NCBI GenBank assembly: GCA_046294625.1
Contig: JBKBKN010000012.1
Coordinates: 1-64,000 of the forward strand
Length of the DNA stretch: 64,000 nt
Direction: 5' to 3'
DNA from: JBKBKN01 sp046294625
GTDB taxonomy: Bacteria; Bacteroidota; Bacteroidia; M30B66
Translations under genes and position numbers: made by a program
The notes under the pieces: generated by a model
Databases searched by the model: none
What the model saw: the letters and a program-made list of their open reading frames with translations, nothing else
What the model was told of the DNA's origin: nothing
Shown: piece by piece, positions 16,780 through 25,490 of the stretch
Layout of the letters: each line of letters starts with the position of its first letter
Numbering within the stretch: the stretch's first letter is position 1

Positions 16780-17574
16780 ATGACAGAGTTGATGAAAGTA
16801 AAAAAGCACCAGATCCAATCAATAAGGCTTAATCGCACCGTAGTGATTGATGCCTATTTACCGGCAGGATTTCAACCCGATGAGTCATTACCTATTCTTA
16901 TTTTGAACGACGGGCAGGATACTACTGCACTAAAACTAGAAAACACCTTCAAAGCTTGGCATCAGAACAAGAAAAACCTGCGATTCTTACTTTTTGCAGT
17001 GCATGCCGCAGAGCGGATCAAAGAATATGGCGTTGCAGGAGTTGCCGATTTCAAGGGCAGGGGCGATCTTGCCGGTGATTATGCTCTTTTTATAACAGAA
17101 GAATGTTTGCCCTATTTGAAAAAGCAATATCATTTCAATTTATCGCACCCGCTCAATGCTATTGCAGGATTTAGTCTTGGTGGCTTATCGGCTATGTCTA
17201 TTGCCTGGAACAATCCGGAAATTTTCAAACGAGTAGGAGCTTTTTCAGCATCCTTTTGGTGGCGGTCAAAAGATTTAGGAAAAGGATACACGGATGCTGA
17301 CCGAATCATGCATAGCGTGATTCGCAGCAGTAAATTAAGGCCGGGAATGAAATTTTGGTTTCAAGCGGGTACAGAAGACGAAACATCGGATCGTAATCAT
17401 AATGGGATTATCGATGCGATTGAAGACACTATCGATTTGATAGGCGAATTAATTCGGTTGGGGTATAAGCCCTATTACGATGTCAGCTATTATGAAATTA
17501 AGGGTGGAAAACATAATCAGGAGACCTGGTCTAAAGCTTTTCCGGTTTTTCTCAAGTGGCTTTTTGGTGCTTAA
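16780..17574 (+). CDS. Esterase, enterochelin-esterase/Fes-like fold
   Basis: This 264-residue alpha/beta hydrolase has the elbow GFSLGG with Ser132, an acidic loop GTEDETSDRNHNG and the catalytic His in GGKHNQETW near residue 249. It resembles the esterase D/Fes group. There is no signal peptide. It is divergent from the esterase/ATP-grasp operon, only about 230 nt apart, and may act on the same substrate. True siderophore chemistry is not supported because no siderophore genes are nearby. Confidence 0.75.
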   Translation: MTELMKVKKHQIQSIRLNRTVVIDAYLPAGFQPDESLPILILNDGQDTTALKLENTFKAWHQNKKNLRFLLFAVHAAERIKEYGVAGVADFKGRGDLAGDYALFITEECLPYLKKQYHFNLSHPLNAIAGFSLGGLSAMSIAWNNPEIFKRVGAFSASFWWRSKDLGKGYTDADRIMHSVIRSSKLRPGMKFWFQAGTEDETSDRNHNGIIDAIEDTIDLIGELIRLGYKPYYDVSYYEIKGGKHNQETWSKAFPVFLKWLFGA

Positions 17575-17675
17575 TGGAGTATTAATTATTGATTATCAGT
17601 TTTTTATGATAGAGTTTGATAGATGTATTGCAACTTAGTGAAGGAATTCTAAGTAATAATCCCTAAACTTGTACT

Positions 17676-17683
17676 ATATTTGT
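17676..17683 (+). promoter_or_regulatory. Candidate -7 element for the Spy-like gene
   Basis: TATATTTG matches TAnnTTTG and sits 33 nt before the ATG at 17717. No -33 TTTG is visible. Confidence 0.5.
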
Positions 17684-17716
17684 AAGTCAAACATTGCATA
17701 ATAAAAAATTCAAACC

Positions 17717-18136
17717 ATGAAGCAAATTATTCTGGCGACTGCTGTGCTGATGTCAATCACAGTTTTTTCGCAAAACAACCCAAACAATAACAGAAAGCCT
17801 GCAGAAGAAAGAGCAACACGCGCTACGCGCATGATGACTGCTAATCTTCAACTTTCGCATGAGCAGCAAAGCCAGATTATGCCGATTTTAATGGACCGCG
17901 AGCGCAATAAGGATGCGGCCAGAAACCAGCATGCCAACAACCGTGAAGCAGAGCGAAATGCAGTAAAGAAAGTAAATAGCGATGCCGATGAACGATTGAA
18001 AGAAGTGCTTACAGCAGAGCAATTTCAAAAGCTGCAAACACTGCGTGAAGAACAAAAGCAAAAGGCTAAAGAAAGAAAAACCGGCGATGCAAAAGATAAG
18101 CGCGCTGTGCTTTCTGATGAAGAAGATTTTTATTAA
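17717..18136 (+). CDS. Exported Spy/CpxP-like (LTxxQ) periplasmic protein
   Basis: A 19-residue signal peptide ends at VFSQ. The mature part is about 120 residues, strongly charged and helical. It carries two LTxxQ-type motifs: LQLSHEQQSQIMPIL near residue 50 and VLTAEQFQKLQTLREEQ near residue 97. These are the hallmark of Spy/CpxP proteins, small periplasmic chaperones or stress sensors; many Bacteroidota members have unknown roles. It has its own promoter candidate. Confidence 0.75.
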   Translation: MKQIILATAVLMSITVFSQNNPNNNRKPAEERATRATRMMTANLQLSHEQQSQIMPILMDRERNKDAARNQHANNREAERNAVKKVNSDADERLKEVLTAEQFQKLQTLREEQKQKAKERKTGDAKDKRAVLSDEEDFY

Positions 18137-18205
18137 ATACTCTCAAAATACTTCTTTGGTATAATATTGGTGGGGAATCTTATTAAATTGCGCTTTCATA
18201 AGCCT

Positions 18206-20143
18206 ATGCAAATAATAAGATTTCTCACTTTTTTTTGTTTGTGGTCATTCATTGCCACAAGTCAGCCAAGCACGCTGGTCAAGTTTACGCGGGAGTTCAG
18301 AGGAAACGATGGCTTAATCTACACACTCGAAGGTTATCGAGATGCCCGTGGAAAGGAAGTTATTCCAGCCGACTATGATTTTATTTGGCCATTTAACAAC
18401 GATACCGTCACCATAGCCCGAAAGCGCATTATCACGGACAATTATCTGGTTAATTATTACAATCCTGTATTCGAGCATCAGCTGATTACCACCGGAGGAT
18501 ACTTATTGCACATTTTCAGTCCAAGACAAGTTCCGGAACCACCTTCTAATGATGCAGTCAGAGTATTAGATACACGACGTAATAAGTTTGGCTTCGTCGA
18601 TTATGAAGGAAGACGCATAGTTAGACCCATATTTGATGTGGCCGGGGATTTTAATGAAGGCTTTGCTCCGGTAAAAAGGTCGCTTCGAAAGGATAAATAT
18701 TACAGTTTCATTAATAAGTCAGGAAAAATTGCTATCACTGGTCAATTTACCGAAGCTTTCCCTTTTTCAGCCGGAACGGCTGTGGTAAGAATCAACGGCC
18801 GATTTCACTTCTTAGATCAGAAAGGTAAAATTACACCCATACAGGACACATTTATTGAAATAGATGATTTTTATGGAGGTTTTGCAGTGGTTTCGAATTT
18901 TGTCGATGGCAAAACGCAGTTTGGCATTGTGAATGCCGAAGGAAAAACGGTGATTGCGCCAGCCTACGATTTTATTGATAAAGTAGTGGATTCAACTGCC
19001 GTTTTTTTGAAAGACAATAAAGTTGGGATGCTCGACTTAAGAGTGGGCAAGGAAATTATTCCGGCACGATATGATGGATTATTTCGATTTGACCGTCTGC
19101 ATTATCTCTTTGAAGAAAATGGGCTGCAAGGATTGATGAGTCTCAGTGGTGATATTGTCATTCCGGCAAAGTATCACACCATCAACTTTTTTAATGATGG
19201 TGTAGCAGCTGTTCGCTTGTTTAACAAATGGGGTTTTGTGAGCATATACGGTGAAGAAATCATCGAACCGCAGTATGCTGAAGTGATTAGCCCTTTTAAA
19301 TCAGGCGAAGCTTTAGTTAGACGACAAGACCGATATTTGCTGGCAAGTCCCAAAGACACGTTGTTGCTGCCCGACTATGACTTTGTATCTGATGTGTTTG
19401 GGAAAACACTCACCTATATCCGTGAAGGTAAAATCGGATTTCTCGATTTAAAGGGAGAAGAGCTCACCGGACCCCAATTTGACGAAGTGGTGATTAATGA
19501 AGGAGACATCTTTTTTGCCAAGCGCACCATCAATGATAAGGATGAAAGATGGTCTTTGGTCAATTCAGAAGGAAGAATTATTATAGTAGATAAGTACCTT
19601 GAGATTAGCCGTTACAGCGAAGGCTACGCAGCAGTGAAAACTGACAAGGGATGGGGATTTATCGATATGAATGGGGCGGAGATATGTGCTCCGCGTTACG
19701 ATATGGTTCGCAATTTCTCCAAAGGAATGGCCGCAGTTAATCTTAATGGTCATTGGGGCTTTATCAATGCATTTGGCATTGAAACTATACCGGTTTATGT
19801 CGAAATTAAAGATTTTTCAAAATATGAAGATGAGCAAGGCTTCTTGCGCAGAGGGGATACACTATCTTTTTTACGCGAAAGATTCCCGCTCTATGGCTTT
19901 GAAGTGATTGGTGATTATGATGGGCAATGCTTCTGTGTAGAAGACTTGAGTCGTGATAATTTTAATGATGCACCCTTGTGTATGAACAAGAGTGGTAAGG
20001 TGCGCCGGTCTCAACCTTGCACCATGTTTGTGAAAGAAGCAGAAGAAGTTGATATTTCAAGAGCTTTGAACAACAATTTCAAAACTATTGTAATTAAGGG
20101 CAAAACACTCAGAATCGACCGGGCAGGAAAAGAGATTCAATAA
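18206..20143 (+). CDS. Exported WG-repeat protein
   Basis: I start at the ATG giving MQIIRFLTFFCLWSFIATSQ, a signal peptide; the frame opens 13 codons earlier at a TTG. The mature 625 residues hold about 12 tandem units of 40-60 residues, each with a '(W)GF(V/I)...G....P.YD......F..G.A.V' pattern typical of WG (KWG leptospira) beta-propeller-like repeats. Such proteins are common on the cell envelope of Bacteroidota and their role is unknown. The last 90 residues contain several Cys (QCFCVED, APLCM, QPCTMF), possibly disulfide bonded. Confidence 0.8.
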   Translation: MQIIRFLTFFCLWSFIATSQPSTLVKFTREFRGNDGLIYTLEGYRDARGKEVIPADYDFIWPFNNDTVTIARKRIITDNYLVNYYNPVFEHQLITTGGYLLHIFSPRQVPEPPSNDAVRVLDTRRNKFGFVDYEGRRIVRPIFDVAGDFNEGFAPVKRSLRKDKYYSFINKSGKIAITGQFTEAFPFSAGTAVVRINGRFHFLDQKGKITPIQDTFIEIDDFYGGFAVVSNFVDGKTQFGIVNAEGKTVIAPAYDFIDKVVDSTAVFLKDNKVGMLDLRVGKEIIPARYDGLFRFDRLHYLFEENGLQGLMSLSGDIVIPAKYHTINFFNDGVAAVRLFNKWGFVSIYGEEIIEPQYAEVISPFKSGEALVRRQDRYLLASPKDTLLLPDYDFVSDVFGKTLTYIREGKIGFLDLKGEELTGPQFDEVVINEGDIFFAKRTINDKDERWSLVNSEGRIIIVDKYLEISRYSEGYAAVKTDKGWGFIDMNGAEICAPRYDMVRNFSKGMAAVNLNGHWGFINAFGIETIPVYVEIKDFSKYEDEQGFLRRGDTLSFLRERFPLYGFEVIGDYDGQCFCVEDLSRDNFNDAPLCMNKSGKVRRSQPCTMFVKEAEEVDISRALNNNFKTIVIKGKTLRIDRAGKEIQ

Positions 20144-20161
20144 GGTTGCTTTATAGTCTGC

Positions 20162-20965
20162 TTACTTCACCGAAATCAATTCTACATTGAAGATCAAAGT
20201 AGCTTTTTCAGGAATGGTAGGCGGCATGCCTTGTTCGCCATAGGCAAGTGGATAGGGGATAACAAGCTTGGCTTTAGCACCTTCTCTGAGCAATGCAATG
20301 CCTTCGTCCCAACCCTTAATCACCATGCCTGCACCAAGACGAAACGAGATAGGTTGACCGCGCATAACCGAAGAGTCAAACACATCGCCATTTTCGAGAA
20401 AACCGGTGTAATGAACCTCTACATTCGAACCTTTGGTAGCTTGCTTTCCATCACCTTGTTGCACGATACCATATTTTAAGCCCGATACAGTGGTTTTCAT
20501 CTCCCTATCTTTAATTTCGAAAGGCTTGGGCATCACATCTTTTTCTACATCGAGCAATTCTACATCAAATATTAGATAAGCTCCCGGAGGGATGTTACCG
20601 GTGCGACGGTTTCCATATCCCAATTCCGGTGGAATGGTTAATGTAGCTTCATCGCCTACACGCAAGAGGGCTATCCCTTCGTCCCATCCAGCAATTACCT
20701 GCTTGAGACCGATAATGAATTGAAAGGGCTCGTTTCTGTCTTTCGAAGAATCGAATTTTTTCCCATCAACCAAGGTGCCGGTGTAGTGCACCTTAACTCG
20801 GTCACCCTTTTGTACAGGTAGTCCTTTTCCCTGCTTGGTAAGCTTTATTTTCAATCCACTTTCAGTGGTGTATTCTTCATTAAGCTTAAGAGATGATTTA
20901 CTGCCTTTTTGAGCTGTTGCCAAAATTGGAAGCGATAGAAAAAGACTGAAAATAATTTTTTTCAT
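20162..20965 (-). CDS. Exported peptidyl-prolyl isomerase with two FKBP domains
   Basis: A signal peptide (MKKIIFSLFLSLPILATAQ) is followed by two complete FKBP domains, about residues 40-140 and 160-266. Both have VHYTG, FDSS, GWDEGIALLR and the closing FDVEL or FNVEL. The domains keep the aromatic and Asp residues of the active site, so prolyl isomerase activity in the periplasm is likely. The gene is last in a four-gene operon with two other FKBP genes and nrnA. Confidence 0.9.
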   Translation of the reverse strand: MKKIIFSLFLSLPILATAQKGSKSSLKLNEEYTTESGLKIKLTKQGKGLPVQKGDRVKVHYTGTLVDGKKFDSSKDRNEPFQFIIGLKQVIAGWDEGIALLRVGDEATLTIPPELGYGNRRTGNIPPGAYLIFDVELLDVEKDVMPKPFEIKDREMKTTVSGLKYGIVQQGDGKQATKGSNVEVHYTGFLENGDVFDSSVMRGQPISFRLGAGMVIKGWDEGIALLREGAKAKLVIPYPLAYGEQGMPPTIPEKATLIFNVELISVK

Positions 20966-21002
20966 GACAGGTTTTTAGTTTGGTTTAGTCTGTTGCAAGG
21001 GC

Positions 21003-21887
21003 TCACTCAATTTTAACCAGCTCAACATCAAATACCAATGTTGAGTATGGGGGAATGGTTGGAGGCGAACCATTTGACCCATATCCTAAAATGGAAGGGA
21101 TGATCAATTTGGCTTTAGTGCCTACGTTCATCATCGATATACCTTCTTCCCAGCCTGCAATCACTTGCCCGGCGCCAAGGATAAAGTCGATAGGTTCGCC
21201 ACGGTCGAAAGATGAATCAAATTTCCTGCCATTCAGCAAATAGCCTGCATAATGCACATAGACGCGTTTGTCTTTTTGTGCTTTAGGGCCTTTGCCTTTC
21301 AATTCTTCGATGTAAATAAGCCCTGATTCGCTTGGCTTGGCTGTGATACCATTTCTTTCTAAATATTGCTGTCTTTCGGTAGGCTCAAGTTCACGAAGTT
21401 TTTCAATTTCTTCATAGTCTCTTTTTCGCTGCCCCATTTGCTCATCCATCAATTGTTGACGGCTTTTGATGTCTCTCACACCAACATAGAATGTGAGCAA
21501 AGAGCCTTTTTTTATTCCCGGGATTAGTTCGATACCTGCATTTTTTATGAAAAATGAGTCTGCTACAACTTTAAACAGCGCACTGTCACCCACATGAAGC
21601 ATGGCAAGACCTTCCATGATGTCGCCTTTGTAACTTGGCGGAATCAGCGGAATGTAAACAAAACCTTCCGGACGGTCAGCAGATGAGAAAATCAAGGAAT
21701 CGGATTCTGAGTAATAGCTCAAATTGAGCATCATTACATCCGAATCAAGTGTGCCTTTGCGTTCGTTAGGATTTTCTCTAATGATTTTAAAATAAAGACC
21801 TGAATCAGTTTTGCTAAAATCGTTTCCACAACTCGAGAGCATCACTGTGGTGCTAAGTAATAATAAAAATTTAAAAAACATTGTCAT
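21003..21887 (-). CDS. FKBP-type peptidyl-prolyl isomerase lipoprotein
   Basis: The N-terminus is a lipoprotein signal ending LSSC near residue 20. Residues about 30-140 are a diverged FKBP-like domain (GDIMEGLAMLHVGDSALFKV) without the usual DSS and aromatic residues. A charged helical linker covers 140-190, and residues about 195-294 are a standard FKBP domain with VHYAG, FDSSFDRGEP and GWEEGI. A degenerate domain plus an active one suggests a binding-plus-catalysis layout. The ATG abuts the TAA of the upstream GldI-like gene. Confidence 0.85.
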   Translation of the reverse strand: MTMFFKFLLLLSTTVMLSSCGNDFSKTDSGLYFKIIRENPNERKGTLDSDVMMLNLSYYSESDSLIFSSADRPEGFVYIPLIPPSYKGDIMEGLAMLHVGDSALFKVVADSFFIKNAGIELIPGIKKGSLLTFYVGVRDIKSRQQLMDEQMGQRKRDYEEIEKLRELEPTERQQYLERNGITAKPSESGLIYIEELKGKGPKAQKDKRVYVHYAGYLLNGRKFDSSFDRGEPIDFILGAGQVIAGWEEGISMMNVGTKAKLIIPSILGYGSNGSPPTIPPYSTLVFDVELVKIE

Positions 21888-22463
21888 TTAGTTAATTGCT
21901 AATAGTTCTATATCATACACCACGGGCGAAAGTGGAGGAATTTTATCTTTATCGCCCAAGAGCCCGTGAGCGAGGTGCGAAGGTAAAATAAATTTGGCTT
22001 TTCCTCCTGCTTTCATCAATTTTATCCCTTCGTGCAACCCACTTTCCACATGATCATGATCTACAACGAATGTTTCTGCACCACTTTTATTGGAATCATA
22101 GCATAATGTACCGTCGAGCAAACTGATGCGAAAGTGAACTTTCACCTGATCGTCAGCCTTTGGGTTTGGACCTTCGCCTTCTTCGATGATTAAGTAGCGA
22201 AGACCTGTCCCTGTTCTGTTCATAGTCAGATCCCTGTTTCTTGCATACGCATCGATATCTTGTGACTCCCGACTTACTAATTTTCTATTCGCTCCTATCA
22301 ATGGCTCTTTCAGCTGTTCCGGGTTAATATCGGATTTCTTTGATTGACATGATGTAAATGAAATTAATACTAAGTTCATGATAATGAACAAACTGACTTT
22401 ATATAATCCGTGCAATAGCCTGAAATTAAAGTATAAGGTTTTCAATGCAAAGCTTAATGTCAT
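21888..22463 (-). CDS. GldI-like FKBP lipoprotein
   Basis: The 191-residue protein has a basic n-region and a hydrophobic stretch ending ISFTSC, a lipobox. I keep the first ATG because the internal ATG would leave only 11 residues without positive charge. The segment ESQDIDAYARNRDLTMNRTG before TGLRYLI is typical of GldI, the gliding-motility peptidyl-prolyl isomerase of Bacteroidota. The FKBP domain (residues about 100-190) is diverged: VHFRI and YDSNK replace VHYTG and FDSS, so catalysis may be weak. Whether the host glides cannot be told from this window. Confidence 0.75.
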   Translation of the reverse strand: MTLSFALKTLYFNFRLLHGLYKVSLFIIMNLVLISFTSCQSKKSDINPEQLKEPLIGANRKLVSRESQDIDAYARNRDLTMNRTGTGLRYLIIEEGEGPNPKADDQVKVHFRISLLDGTLCYDSNKSGAETFVVDHDHVESGLHEGIKLMKAGGKAKFILPSHLAHGLLGDKDKIPPLSPVVYDIELLAIN

Positions 22464-22468
22464 TCAAT

Positions 22469-23494
22469 CTATGGTTGAGTAAATTCTTCTAGCGATAATA
22501 ACAACTTGTTAACGGTAGCATCAAGCGATTCATAGCTTGTACCGCCAGCAGCCATTTCATGTCCACCGCCATTAAAATAGGTTCGCGCAAAGTTGTTGGA
22601 CGAGAAGCCATCTTTAGAACGGAATGACATTCGGATTTTATCTTGTTTCTCTGTCATGAGAATCCCTAATCGCGCTCCTTTCACCGAAAGTGCATAGTTA
22701 ACTAGTCCTTCCAGATCGCCTTCTTCAAACTCGTAGCGAACCAGCTCGTCTTTGGTAAGTATAATATATGCTGTAGCGTATTTTTCGATGAAATTAAGCT
22801 TCTGTGAAAGCGCATAGCCCCACAATTTTAGTTTAGAAAGCTTGTTACCACTAAAAATTTGCTCTTGTATTTCTGCATGTTTTATGCCTTTGTCCATCAG
22901 CCAGGCGGCAATGTTCAGTGTGTGTGATGTTGTTGCCGAGAAACGAAATGAGCCTGTGTCGGTTACCAATCCGGTGTATAAGCAAGATGCTGCTTGCACG
23001 TTTACATGATCCAGAATTTCAAGGAACTCAAGCAAATCAAACACCAGTTCGCAGGTTGAACTAGCATGCACATTAGACCATCTAAAGGTGGCAAAGTCAT
23101 TGGGTTGTGGGTGATGATCGAGCATGAGCACCGTTTTAGACCGGAACGATGGTAATTTCCCCATTTCTTCAATCCGATCAAGATGATTAAAGTCCAAGCA
23201 ACAAATCAAATCAGCCTGATTAATGGCTTCTGTGCTTTTGGTTTTTTGCTTTTCAAATATCAGTATTTTCTTACTATCCGGCATCCAGTTGAAAACTGCC
23301 GGAAATTCATTAGGAAGGATGATTACCGGAGATTTGCCCATTTTTTTCAATACATGATACAATCCCAAGGTTGAACCCAATGCATCACCATCAGGATTTT
23401 TATGAGCCACTATTGCTATCTTCTTTGCAGCATCAAATGCTTTTTTCATATCGCGTGCACCTTTAGCACCTATTGGTATTCCTGATTTCTTCAT
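22469..23494 (-). CDS. nrnA: Bifunctional oligoribonuclease / PAP phosphatase (DHH family)
   Basis: It degrades nanoRNA dinucleotides and dephosphorylates 3'-phosphoadenosine 5'-phosphate. DHH-family motifs are visible: HKNPDGDALGS at residues 31-41, DLICCLDFNH, LDHHPQP with Asp126-His128, and GGGHEMAAGG near residue 315 of the DHHA1 substrate domain. The 341-residue length is normal. It is the first gene of the FKBP operon. Its link to GldI-type genes recurs in Bacteroidota as far as I recall. Confidence 0.9.
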   Translation of the reverse strand: MKKSGIPIGAKGARDMKKAFDAAKKIAIVAHKNPDGDALGSTLGLYHVLKKMGKSPVIILPNEFPAVFNWMPDSKKILIFEKQKTKSTEAINQADLICCLDFNHLDRIEEMGKLPSFRSKTVLMLDHHPQPNDFATFRWSNVHASSTCELVFDLLEFLEILDHVNVQAASCLYTGLVTDTGSFRFSATTSHTLNIAAWLMDKGIKHAEIQEQIFSGNKLSKLKLWGYALSQKLNFIEKYATAYIILTKDELVRYEFEEGDLEGLVNYALSVKGARLGILMTEKQDKIRMSFRSKDGFSSNNFARTYFNGGGHEMAAGGTSYESLDATVNKLLLSLEEFTQP

Positions 23495-23611
23495 ATAAGA
23501 TGTTGTTTCATTACAAAAAAACGCAATTTTCGCGGTCTATTAGCTATTATGAACAAAAAACGTTTGGCATTTATGAAATAATTACATTAATTTGGCTTTA
23601 AATTTACAAGT

Positions 23612-24130
23612 ATGGACACCGGCAAGTTGTTGAATATCAATTTGATTGTATTATTAATTTTGGCTGTGTTCTCCCTTGTTTTCACATCATGTGGCAAGGA
23701 AGAAAGCAGTACAGATCAGCCAGCCACAATCAGTGCTTCTGCTGTGATCAATGGAGCTTTCACATCCCTTCCGGAGACTAAATTGGAAATAATTCTGCAA
23801 GATGGACAGGTTATCAATCGAGTAACTCTCACCCGTTTTGCCGGAACAAGAATAGTATTGCGTATTCCCGGCACTTCTCGGGCAACTTATGAGCTTAACC
23901 CTGGCTTGAATGCTATTCCAGGTGCAACACTTTCAGATCCGCAGCAACGAAACTATGTTACACAAAGTGGTCGTGTTACTGTATCTGATTATTTTAATCG
24001 TGACGGTTTTTTCAGCATATCCGGCGCATTTGAGTTCAGAGGAGAATTATTCATCAACGATACCACCACTTTTGAAGTTAATGTAACCAATGGTGGATTT
24101 GTCAATGTTAATAACCGAAGCATTCAGTAA
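23612..24130 (+). CDS. Hypothetical lipoprotein
   Basis: The N-terminal MDTGKLLNINLIVLLILAVFSLVFTSC is a lipoprotein signal with Cys near residue 27. The rest, about 145 residues, looks beta-rich and ends TTFEVNVTNGGFVNVNN, a style shared by small Bacteroidota lipoproteins of unknown role (similar to DUF6252 members, by recollection only). It is divergent from nrnA and followed by a saccharopine dehydrogenase-like gene that has its own -7 box. Confidence 0.65.
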   Translation: MDTGKLLNINLIVLLILAVFSLVFTSCGKEESSTDQPATISASAVINGAFTSLPETKLEIILQDGQVINRVTLTRFAGTRIVLRIPGTSRATYELNPGLNAIPGATLSDPQQRNYVTQSGRVTVSDYFNRDGFFSISGAFEFRGELFINDTTTFEVNVTNGGFVNVNNRSIQ

Positions 24131-24152
24131 AATGCACCTTATAATTCGCAGC

Positions 24153-24160
24153 TATCTTTG
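24153..24160 (+). promoter_or_regulatory. Candidate -7 element for the saccharopine dehydrogenase-like gene
   Basis: TATCTTTG fully matches TAnnTTTG and lies 13 nt before the ATG at 24174, so the transcript would have a very short leader. Confidence 0.45.
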
Positions 24161-24173
24161 CGAATAAAAACTA

Positions 24174-25490
24174 ATGAAACAGATTCTCTTATTAGGAGCC
24201 GGAAAATCCACGTGGTATTTGATCGACCATTTACTTCGTGTAAAGTCTGAGCTTACATTTAGCCTCACGATATGTGATTTGACGATTGATAATGTGCCTA
24301 TTGATTTTCCCAAGGAACATTATGAATTTGTTTCGATTGATTTAAATAATCCCGATGAAAGAGAGCAACTGATTCGGGGAAAGTTTCTCGTTATTTCGAT
24401 GTTGCCGGCTTTTATGCATCCCCTTGTAGCAGCAGATTGTGTGAAAGCAGGAGCTCATTTTGCCAGTGCTTCATATGAGTCGGATAAGATGCGTGAGCTC
24501 AAATCCCAAATTGAGGAACGAGGACTTAAATTTATCAATGAATGTGGTTTAGACCCCGGAATGGATCACATGTCGGCCATGAAGATCATTCATGAAGTGC
24601 ATGCAAAGGGCGGAGAAGTGGAGTCTTTTCGTTCCTATTGTGGAGGGCTCATTGCACCCGAAAGCAATGATAATCCTTGGGGCTATAAGTTTAGCTGGAA
24701 CCCCAGGAATGTAATTTTAGCCGGTCAGGGCACAGCGAAGTATCTCGATGGTGGCAAACTCAAACTATTGCCCTATCAGCGATTGTTTCAGCATACGGAG
24801 CGAATCGTTTTAGACAATGGACAAGTTTTTGAAGGTTATCCCAATCGTGATTCAGTAAGTTATCGTGAGGTGTACGGTTTGCATGCGATCAAAACCATGA
24901 TTAGGGGCACACTGCGTATGGAAGGTTTTTGTGATGCCTGGCATATTCTGGTAGGTTTAGGGCTAACCGACGATTCCTTTACGTTTTCCACTCAAGACAA
25001 GATGACCTTCAGAATGTTGACAGAGAGTTTATTGCCGGAATGCGATGGACAAGTGGAGCAGGCATTGTGCCAATTATTTAATATTGAGCAGAATGGAACC
25101 ACATTTCAAAAATTGAAATGGGCAGGAATTTTCGACACTATCCTTTTGAAAGAAGGCAATTATTCTCCGGCAAAGCATTTACAGGATTTGCTCGAACCTC
25201 GATGGAAATTAAAAGCTGATGATCGTGATTTGGTGGTGATGCAGCATATATTTGATGTAAACTTAGCCGGAAAGAAATCCAGAATCACAACCGATTTATA
25301 TGTAGAAGGTGCATCGAGCAGAAAAACCGCTATGGCGAAAACAGTGGGTTTACCTTTAGCCTATGCTGTAGAAATGATTATCAAAAACGATATCAGTTCT
25401 CCTGGATTATATCTTCCTATTATTCCTAGTATTTACGAACCTATTTTAAAGCGACTGGAGCAAAACGGAATTGTATTTCGCGAGCATTAA
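24174..25490 (+). CDS. Saccharopine dehydrogenase-like oxidoreductase
   Basis: The 438-residue protein opens with a Rossmann motif (ILLLGAGKST) and continues like LYS9/saccharopine reductase enzymes. Visible motifs are ISMLPAFMHPLVAADCVKAG, the NECGLDPGMDHM catalytic region and FRSYCGGLIAPESNDNPWGYKFSWNP, a strong family marker. Family members form or cleave saccharopine in lysine metabolism; in Bacteroidota the exact reaction is not settled. It is convergent with 25487-26296, and the two stop codons overlap in four bases. Confidence 0.85.
   Translation: MKQILLLGAGKSTWYLIDHLLRVKSELTFSLTICDLTIDNVPIDFPKEHYEFVSIDLNNPDEREQLIRGKFLVISMLPAFMHPLVAADCVKAGAHFASASYESDKMRELKSQIEERGLKFINECGLDPGMDHMSAMKIIHEVHAKGGEVESFRSYCGGLIAPESNDNPWGYKFSWNPRNVILAGQGTAKYLDGGKLKLLPYQRLFQHTERIVLDNGQVFEGYPNRDSVSYREVYGLHAIKTMIRGTLRMEGFCDAWHILVGLGLTDDSFTFSTQDKMTFRMLTESLLPECDGQVEQALCQLFNIEQNGTTFQKLKWAGIFDTILLKEGNYSPAKHLQDLLEPRWKLKADDRDLVVMQHIFDVNLAGKKSRITTDLYVEGASSRKTAMAKTVGLPLAYAVEMIIKNDISSPGLYLPIIPSIYEPILKRLEQNGIVFREH

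Noticed and set aside
16780..17574. Siderophore (enterochelin) esterase
   Set aside because: Fold similarity only; no siderophore synthesis, receptor or Fur-like site next to the gene.
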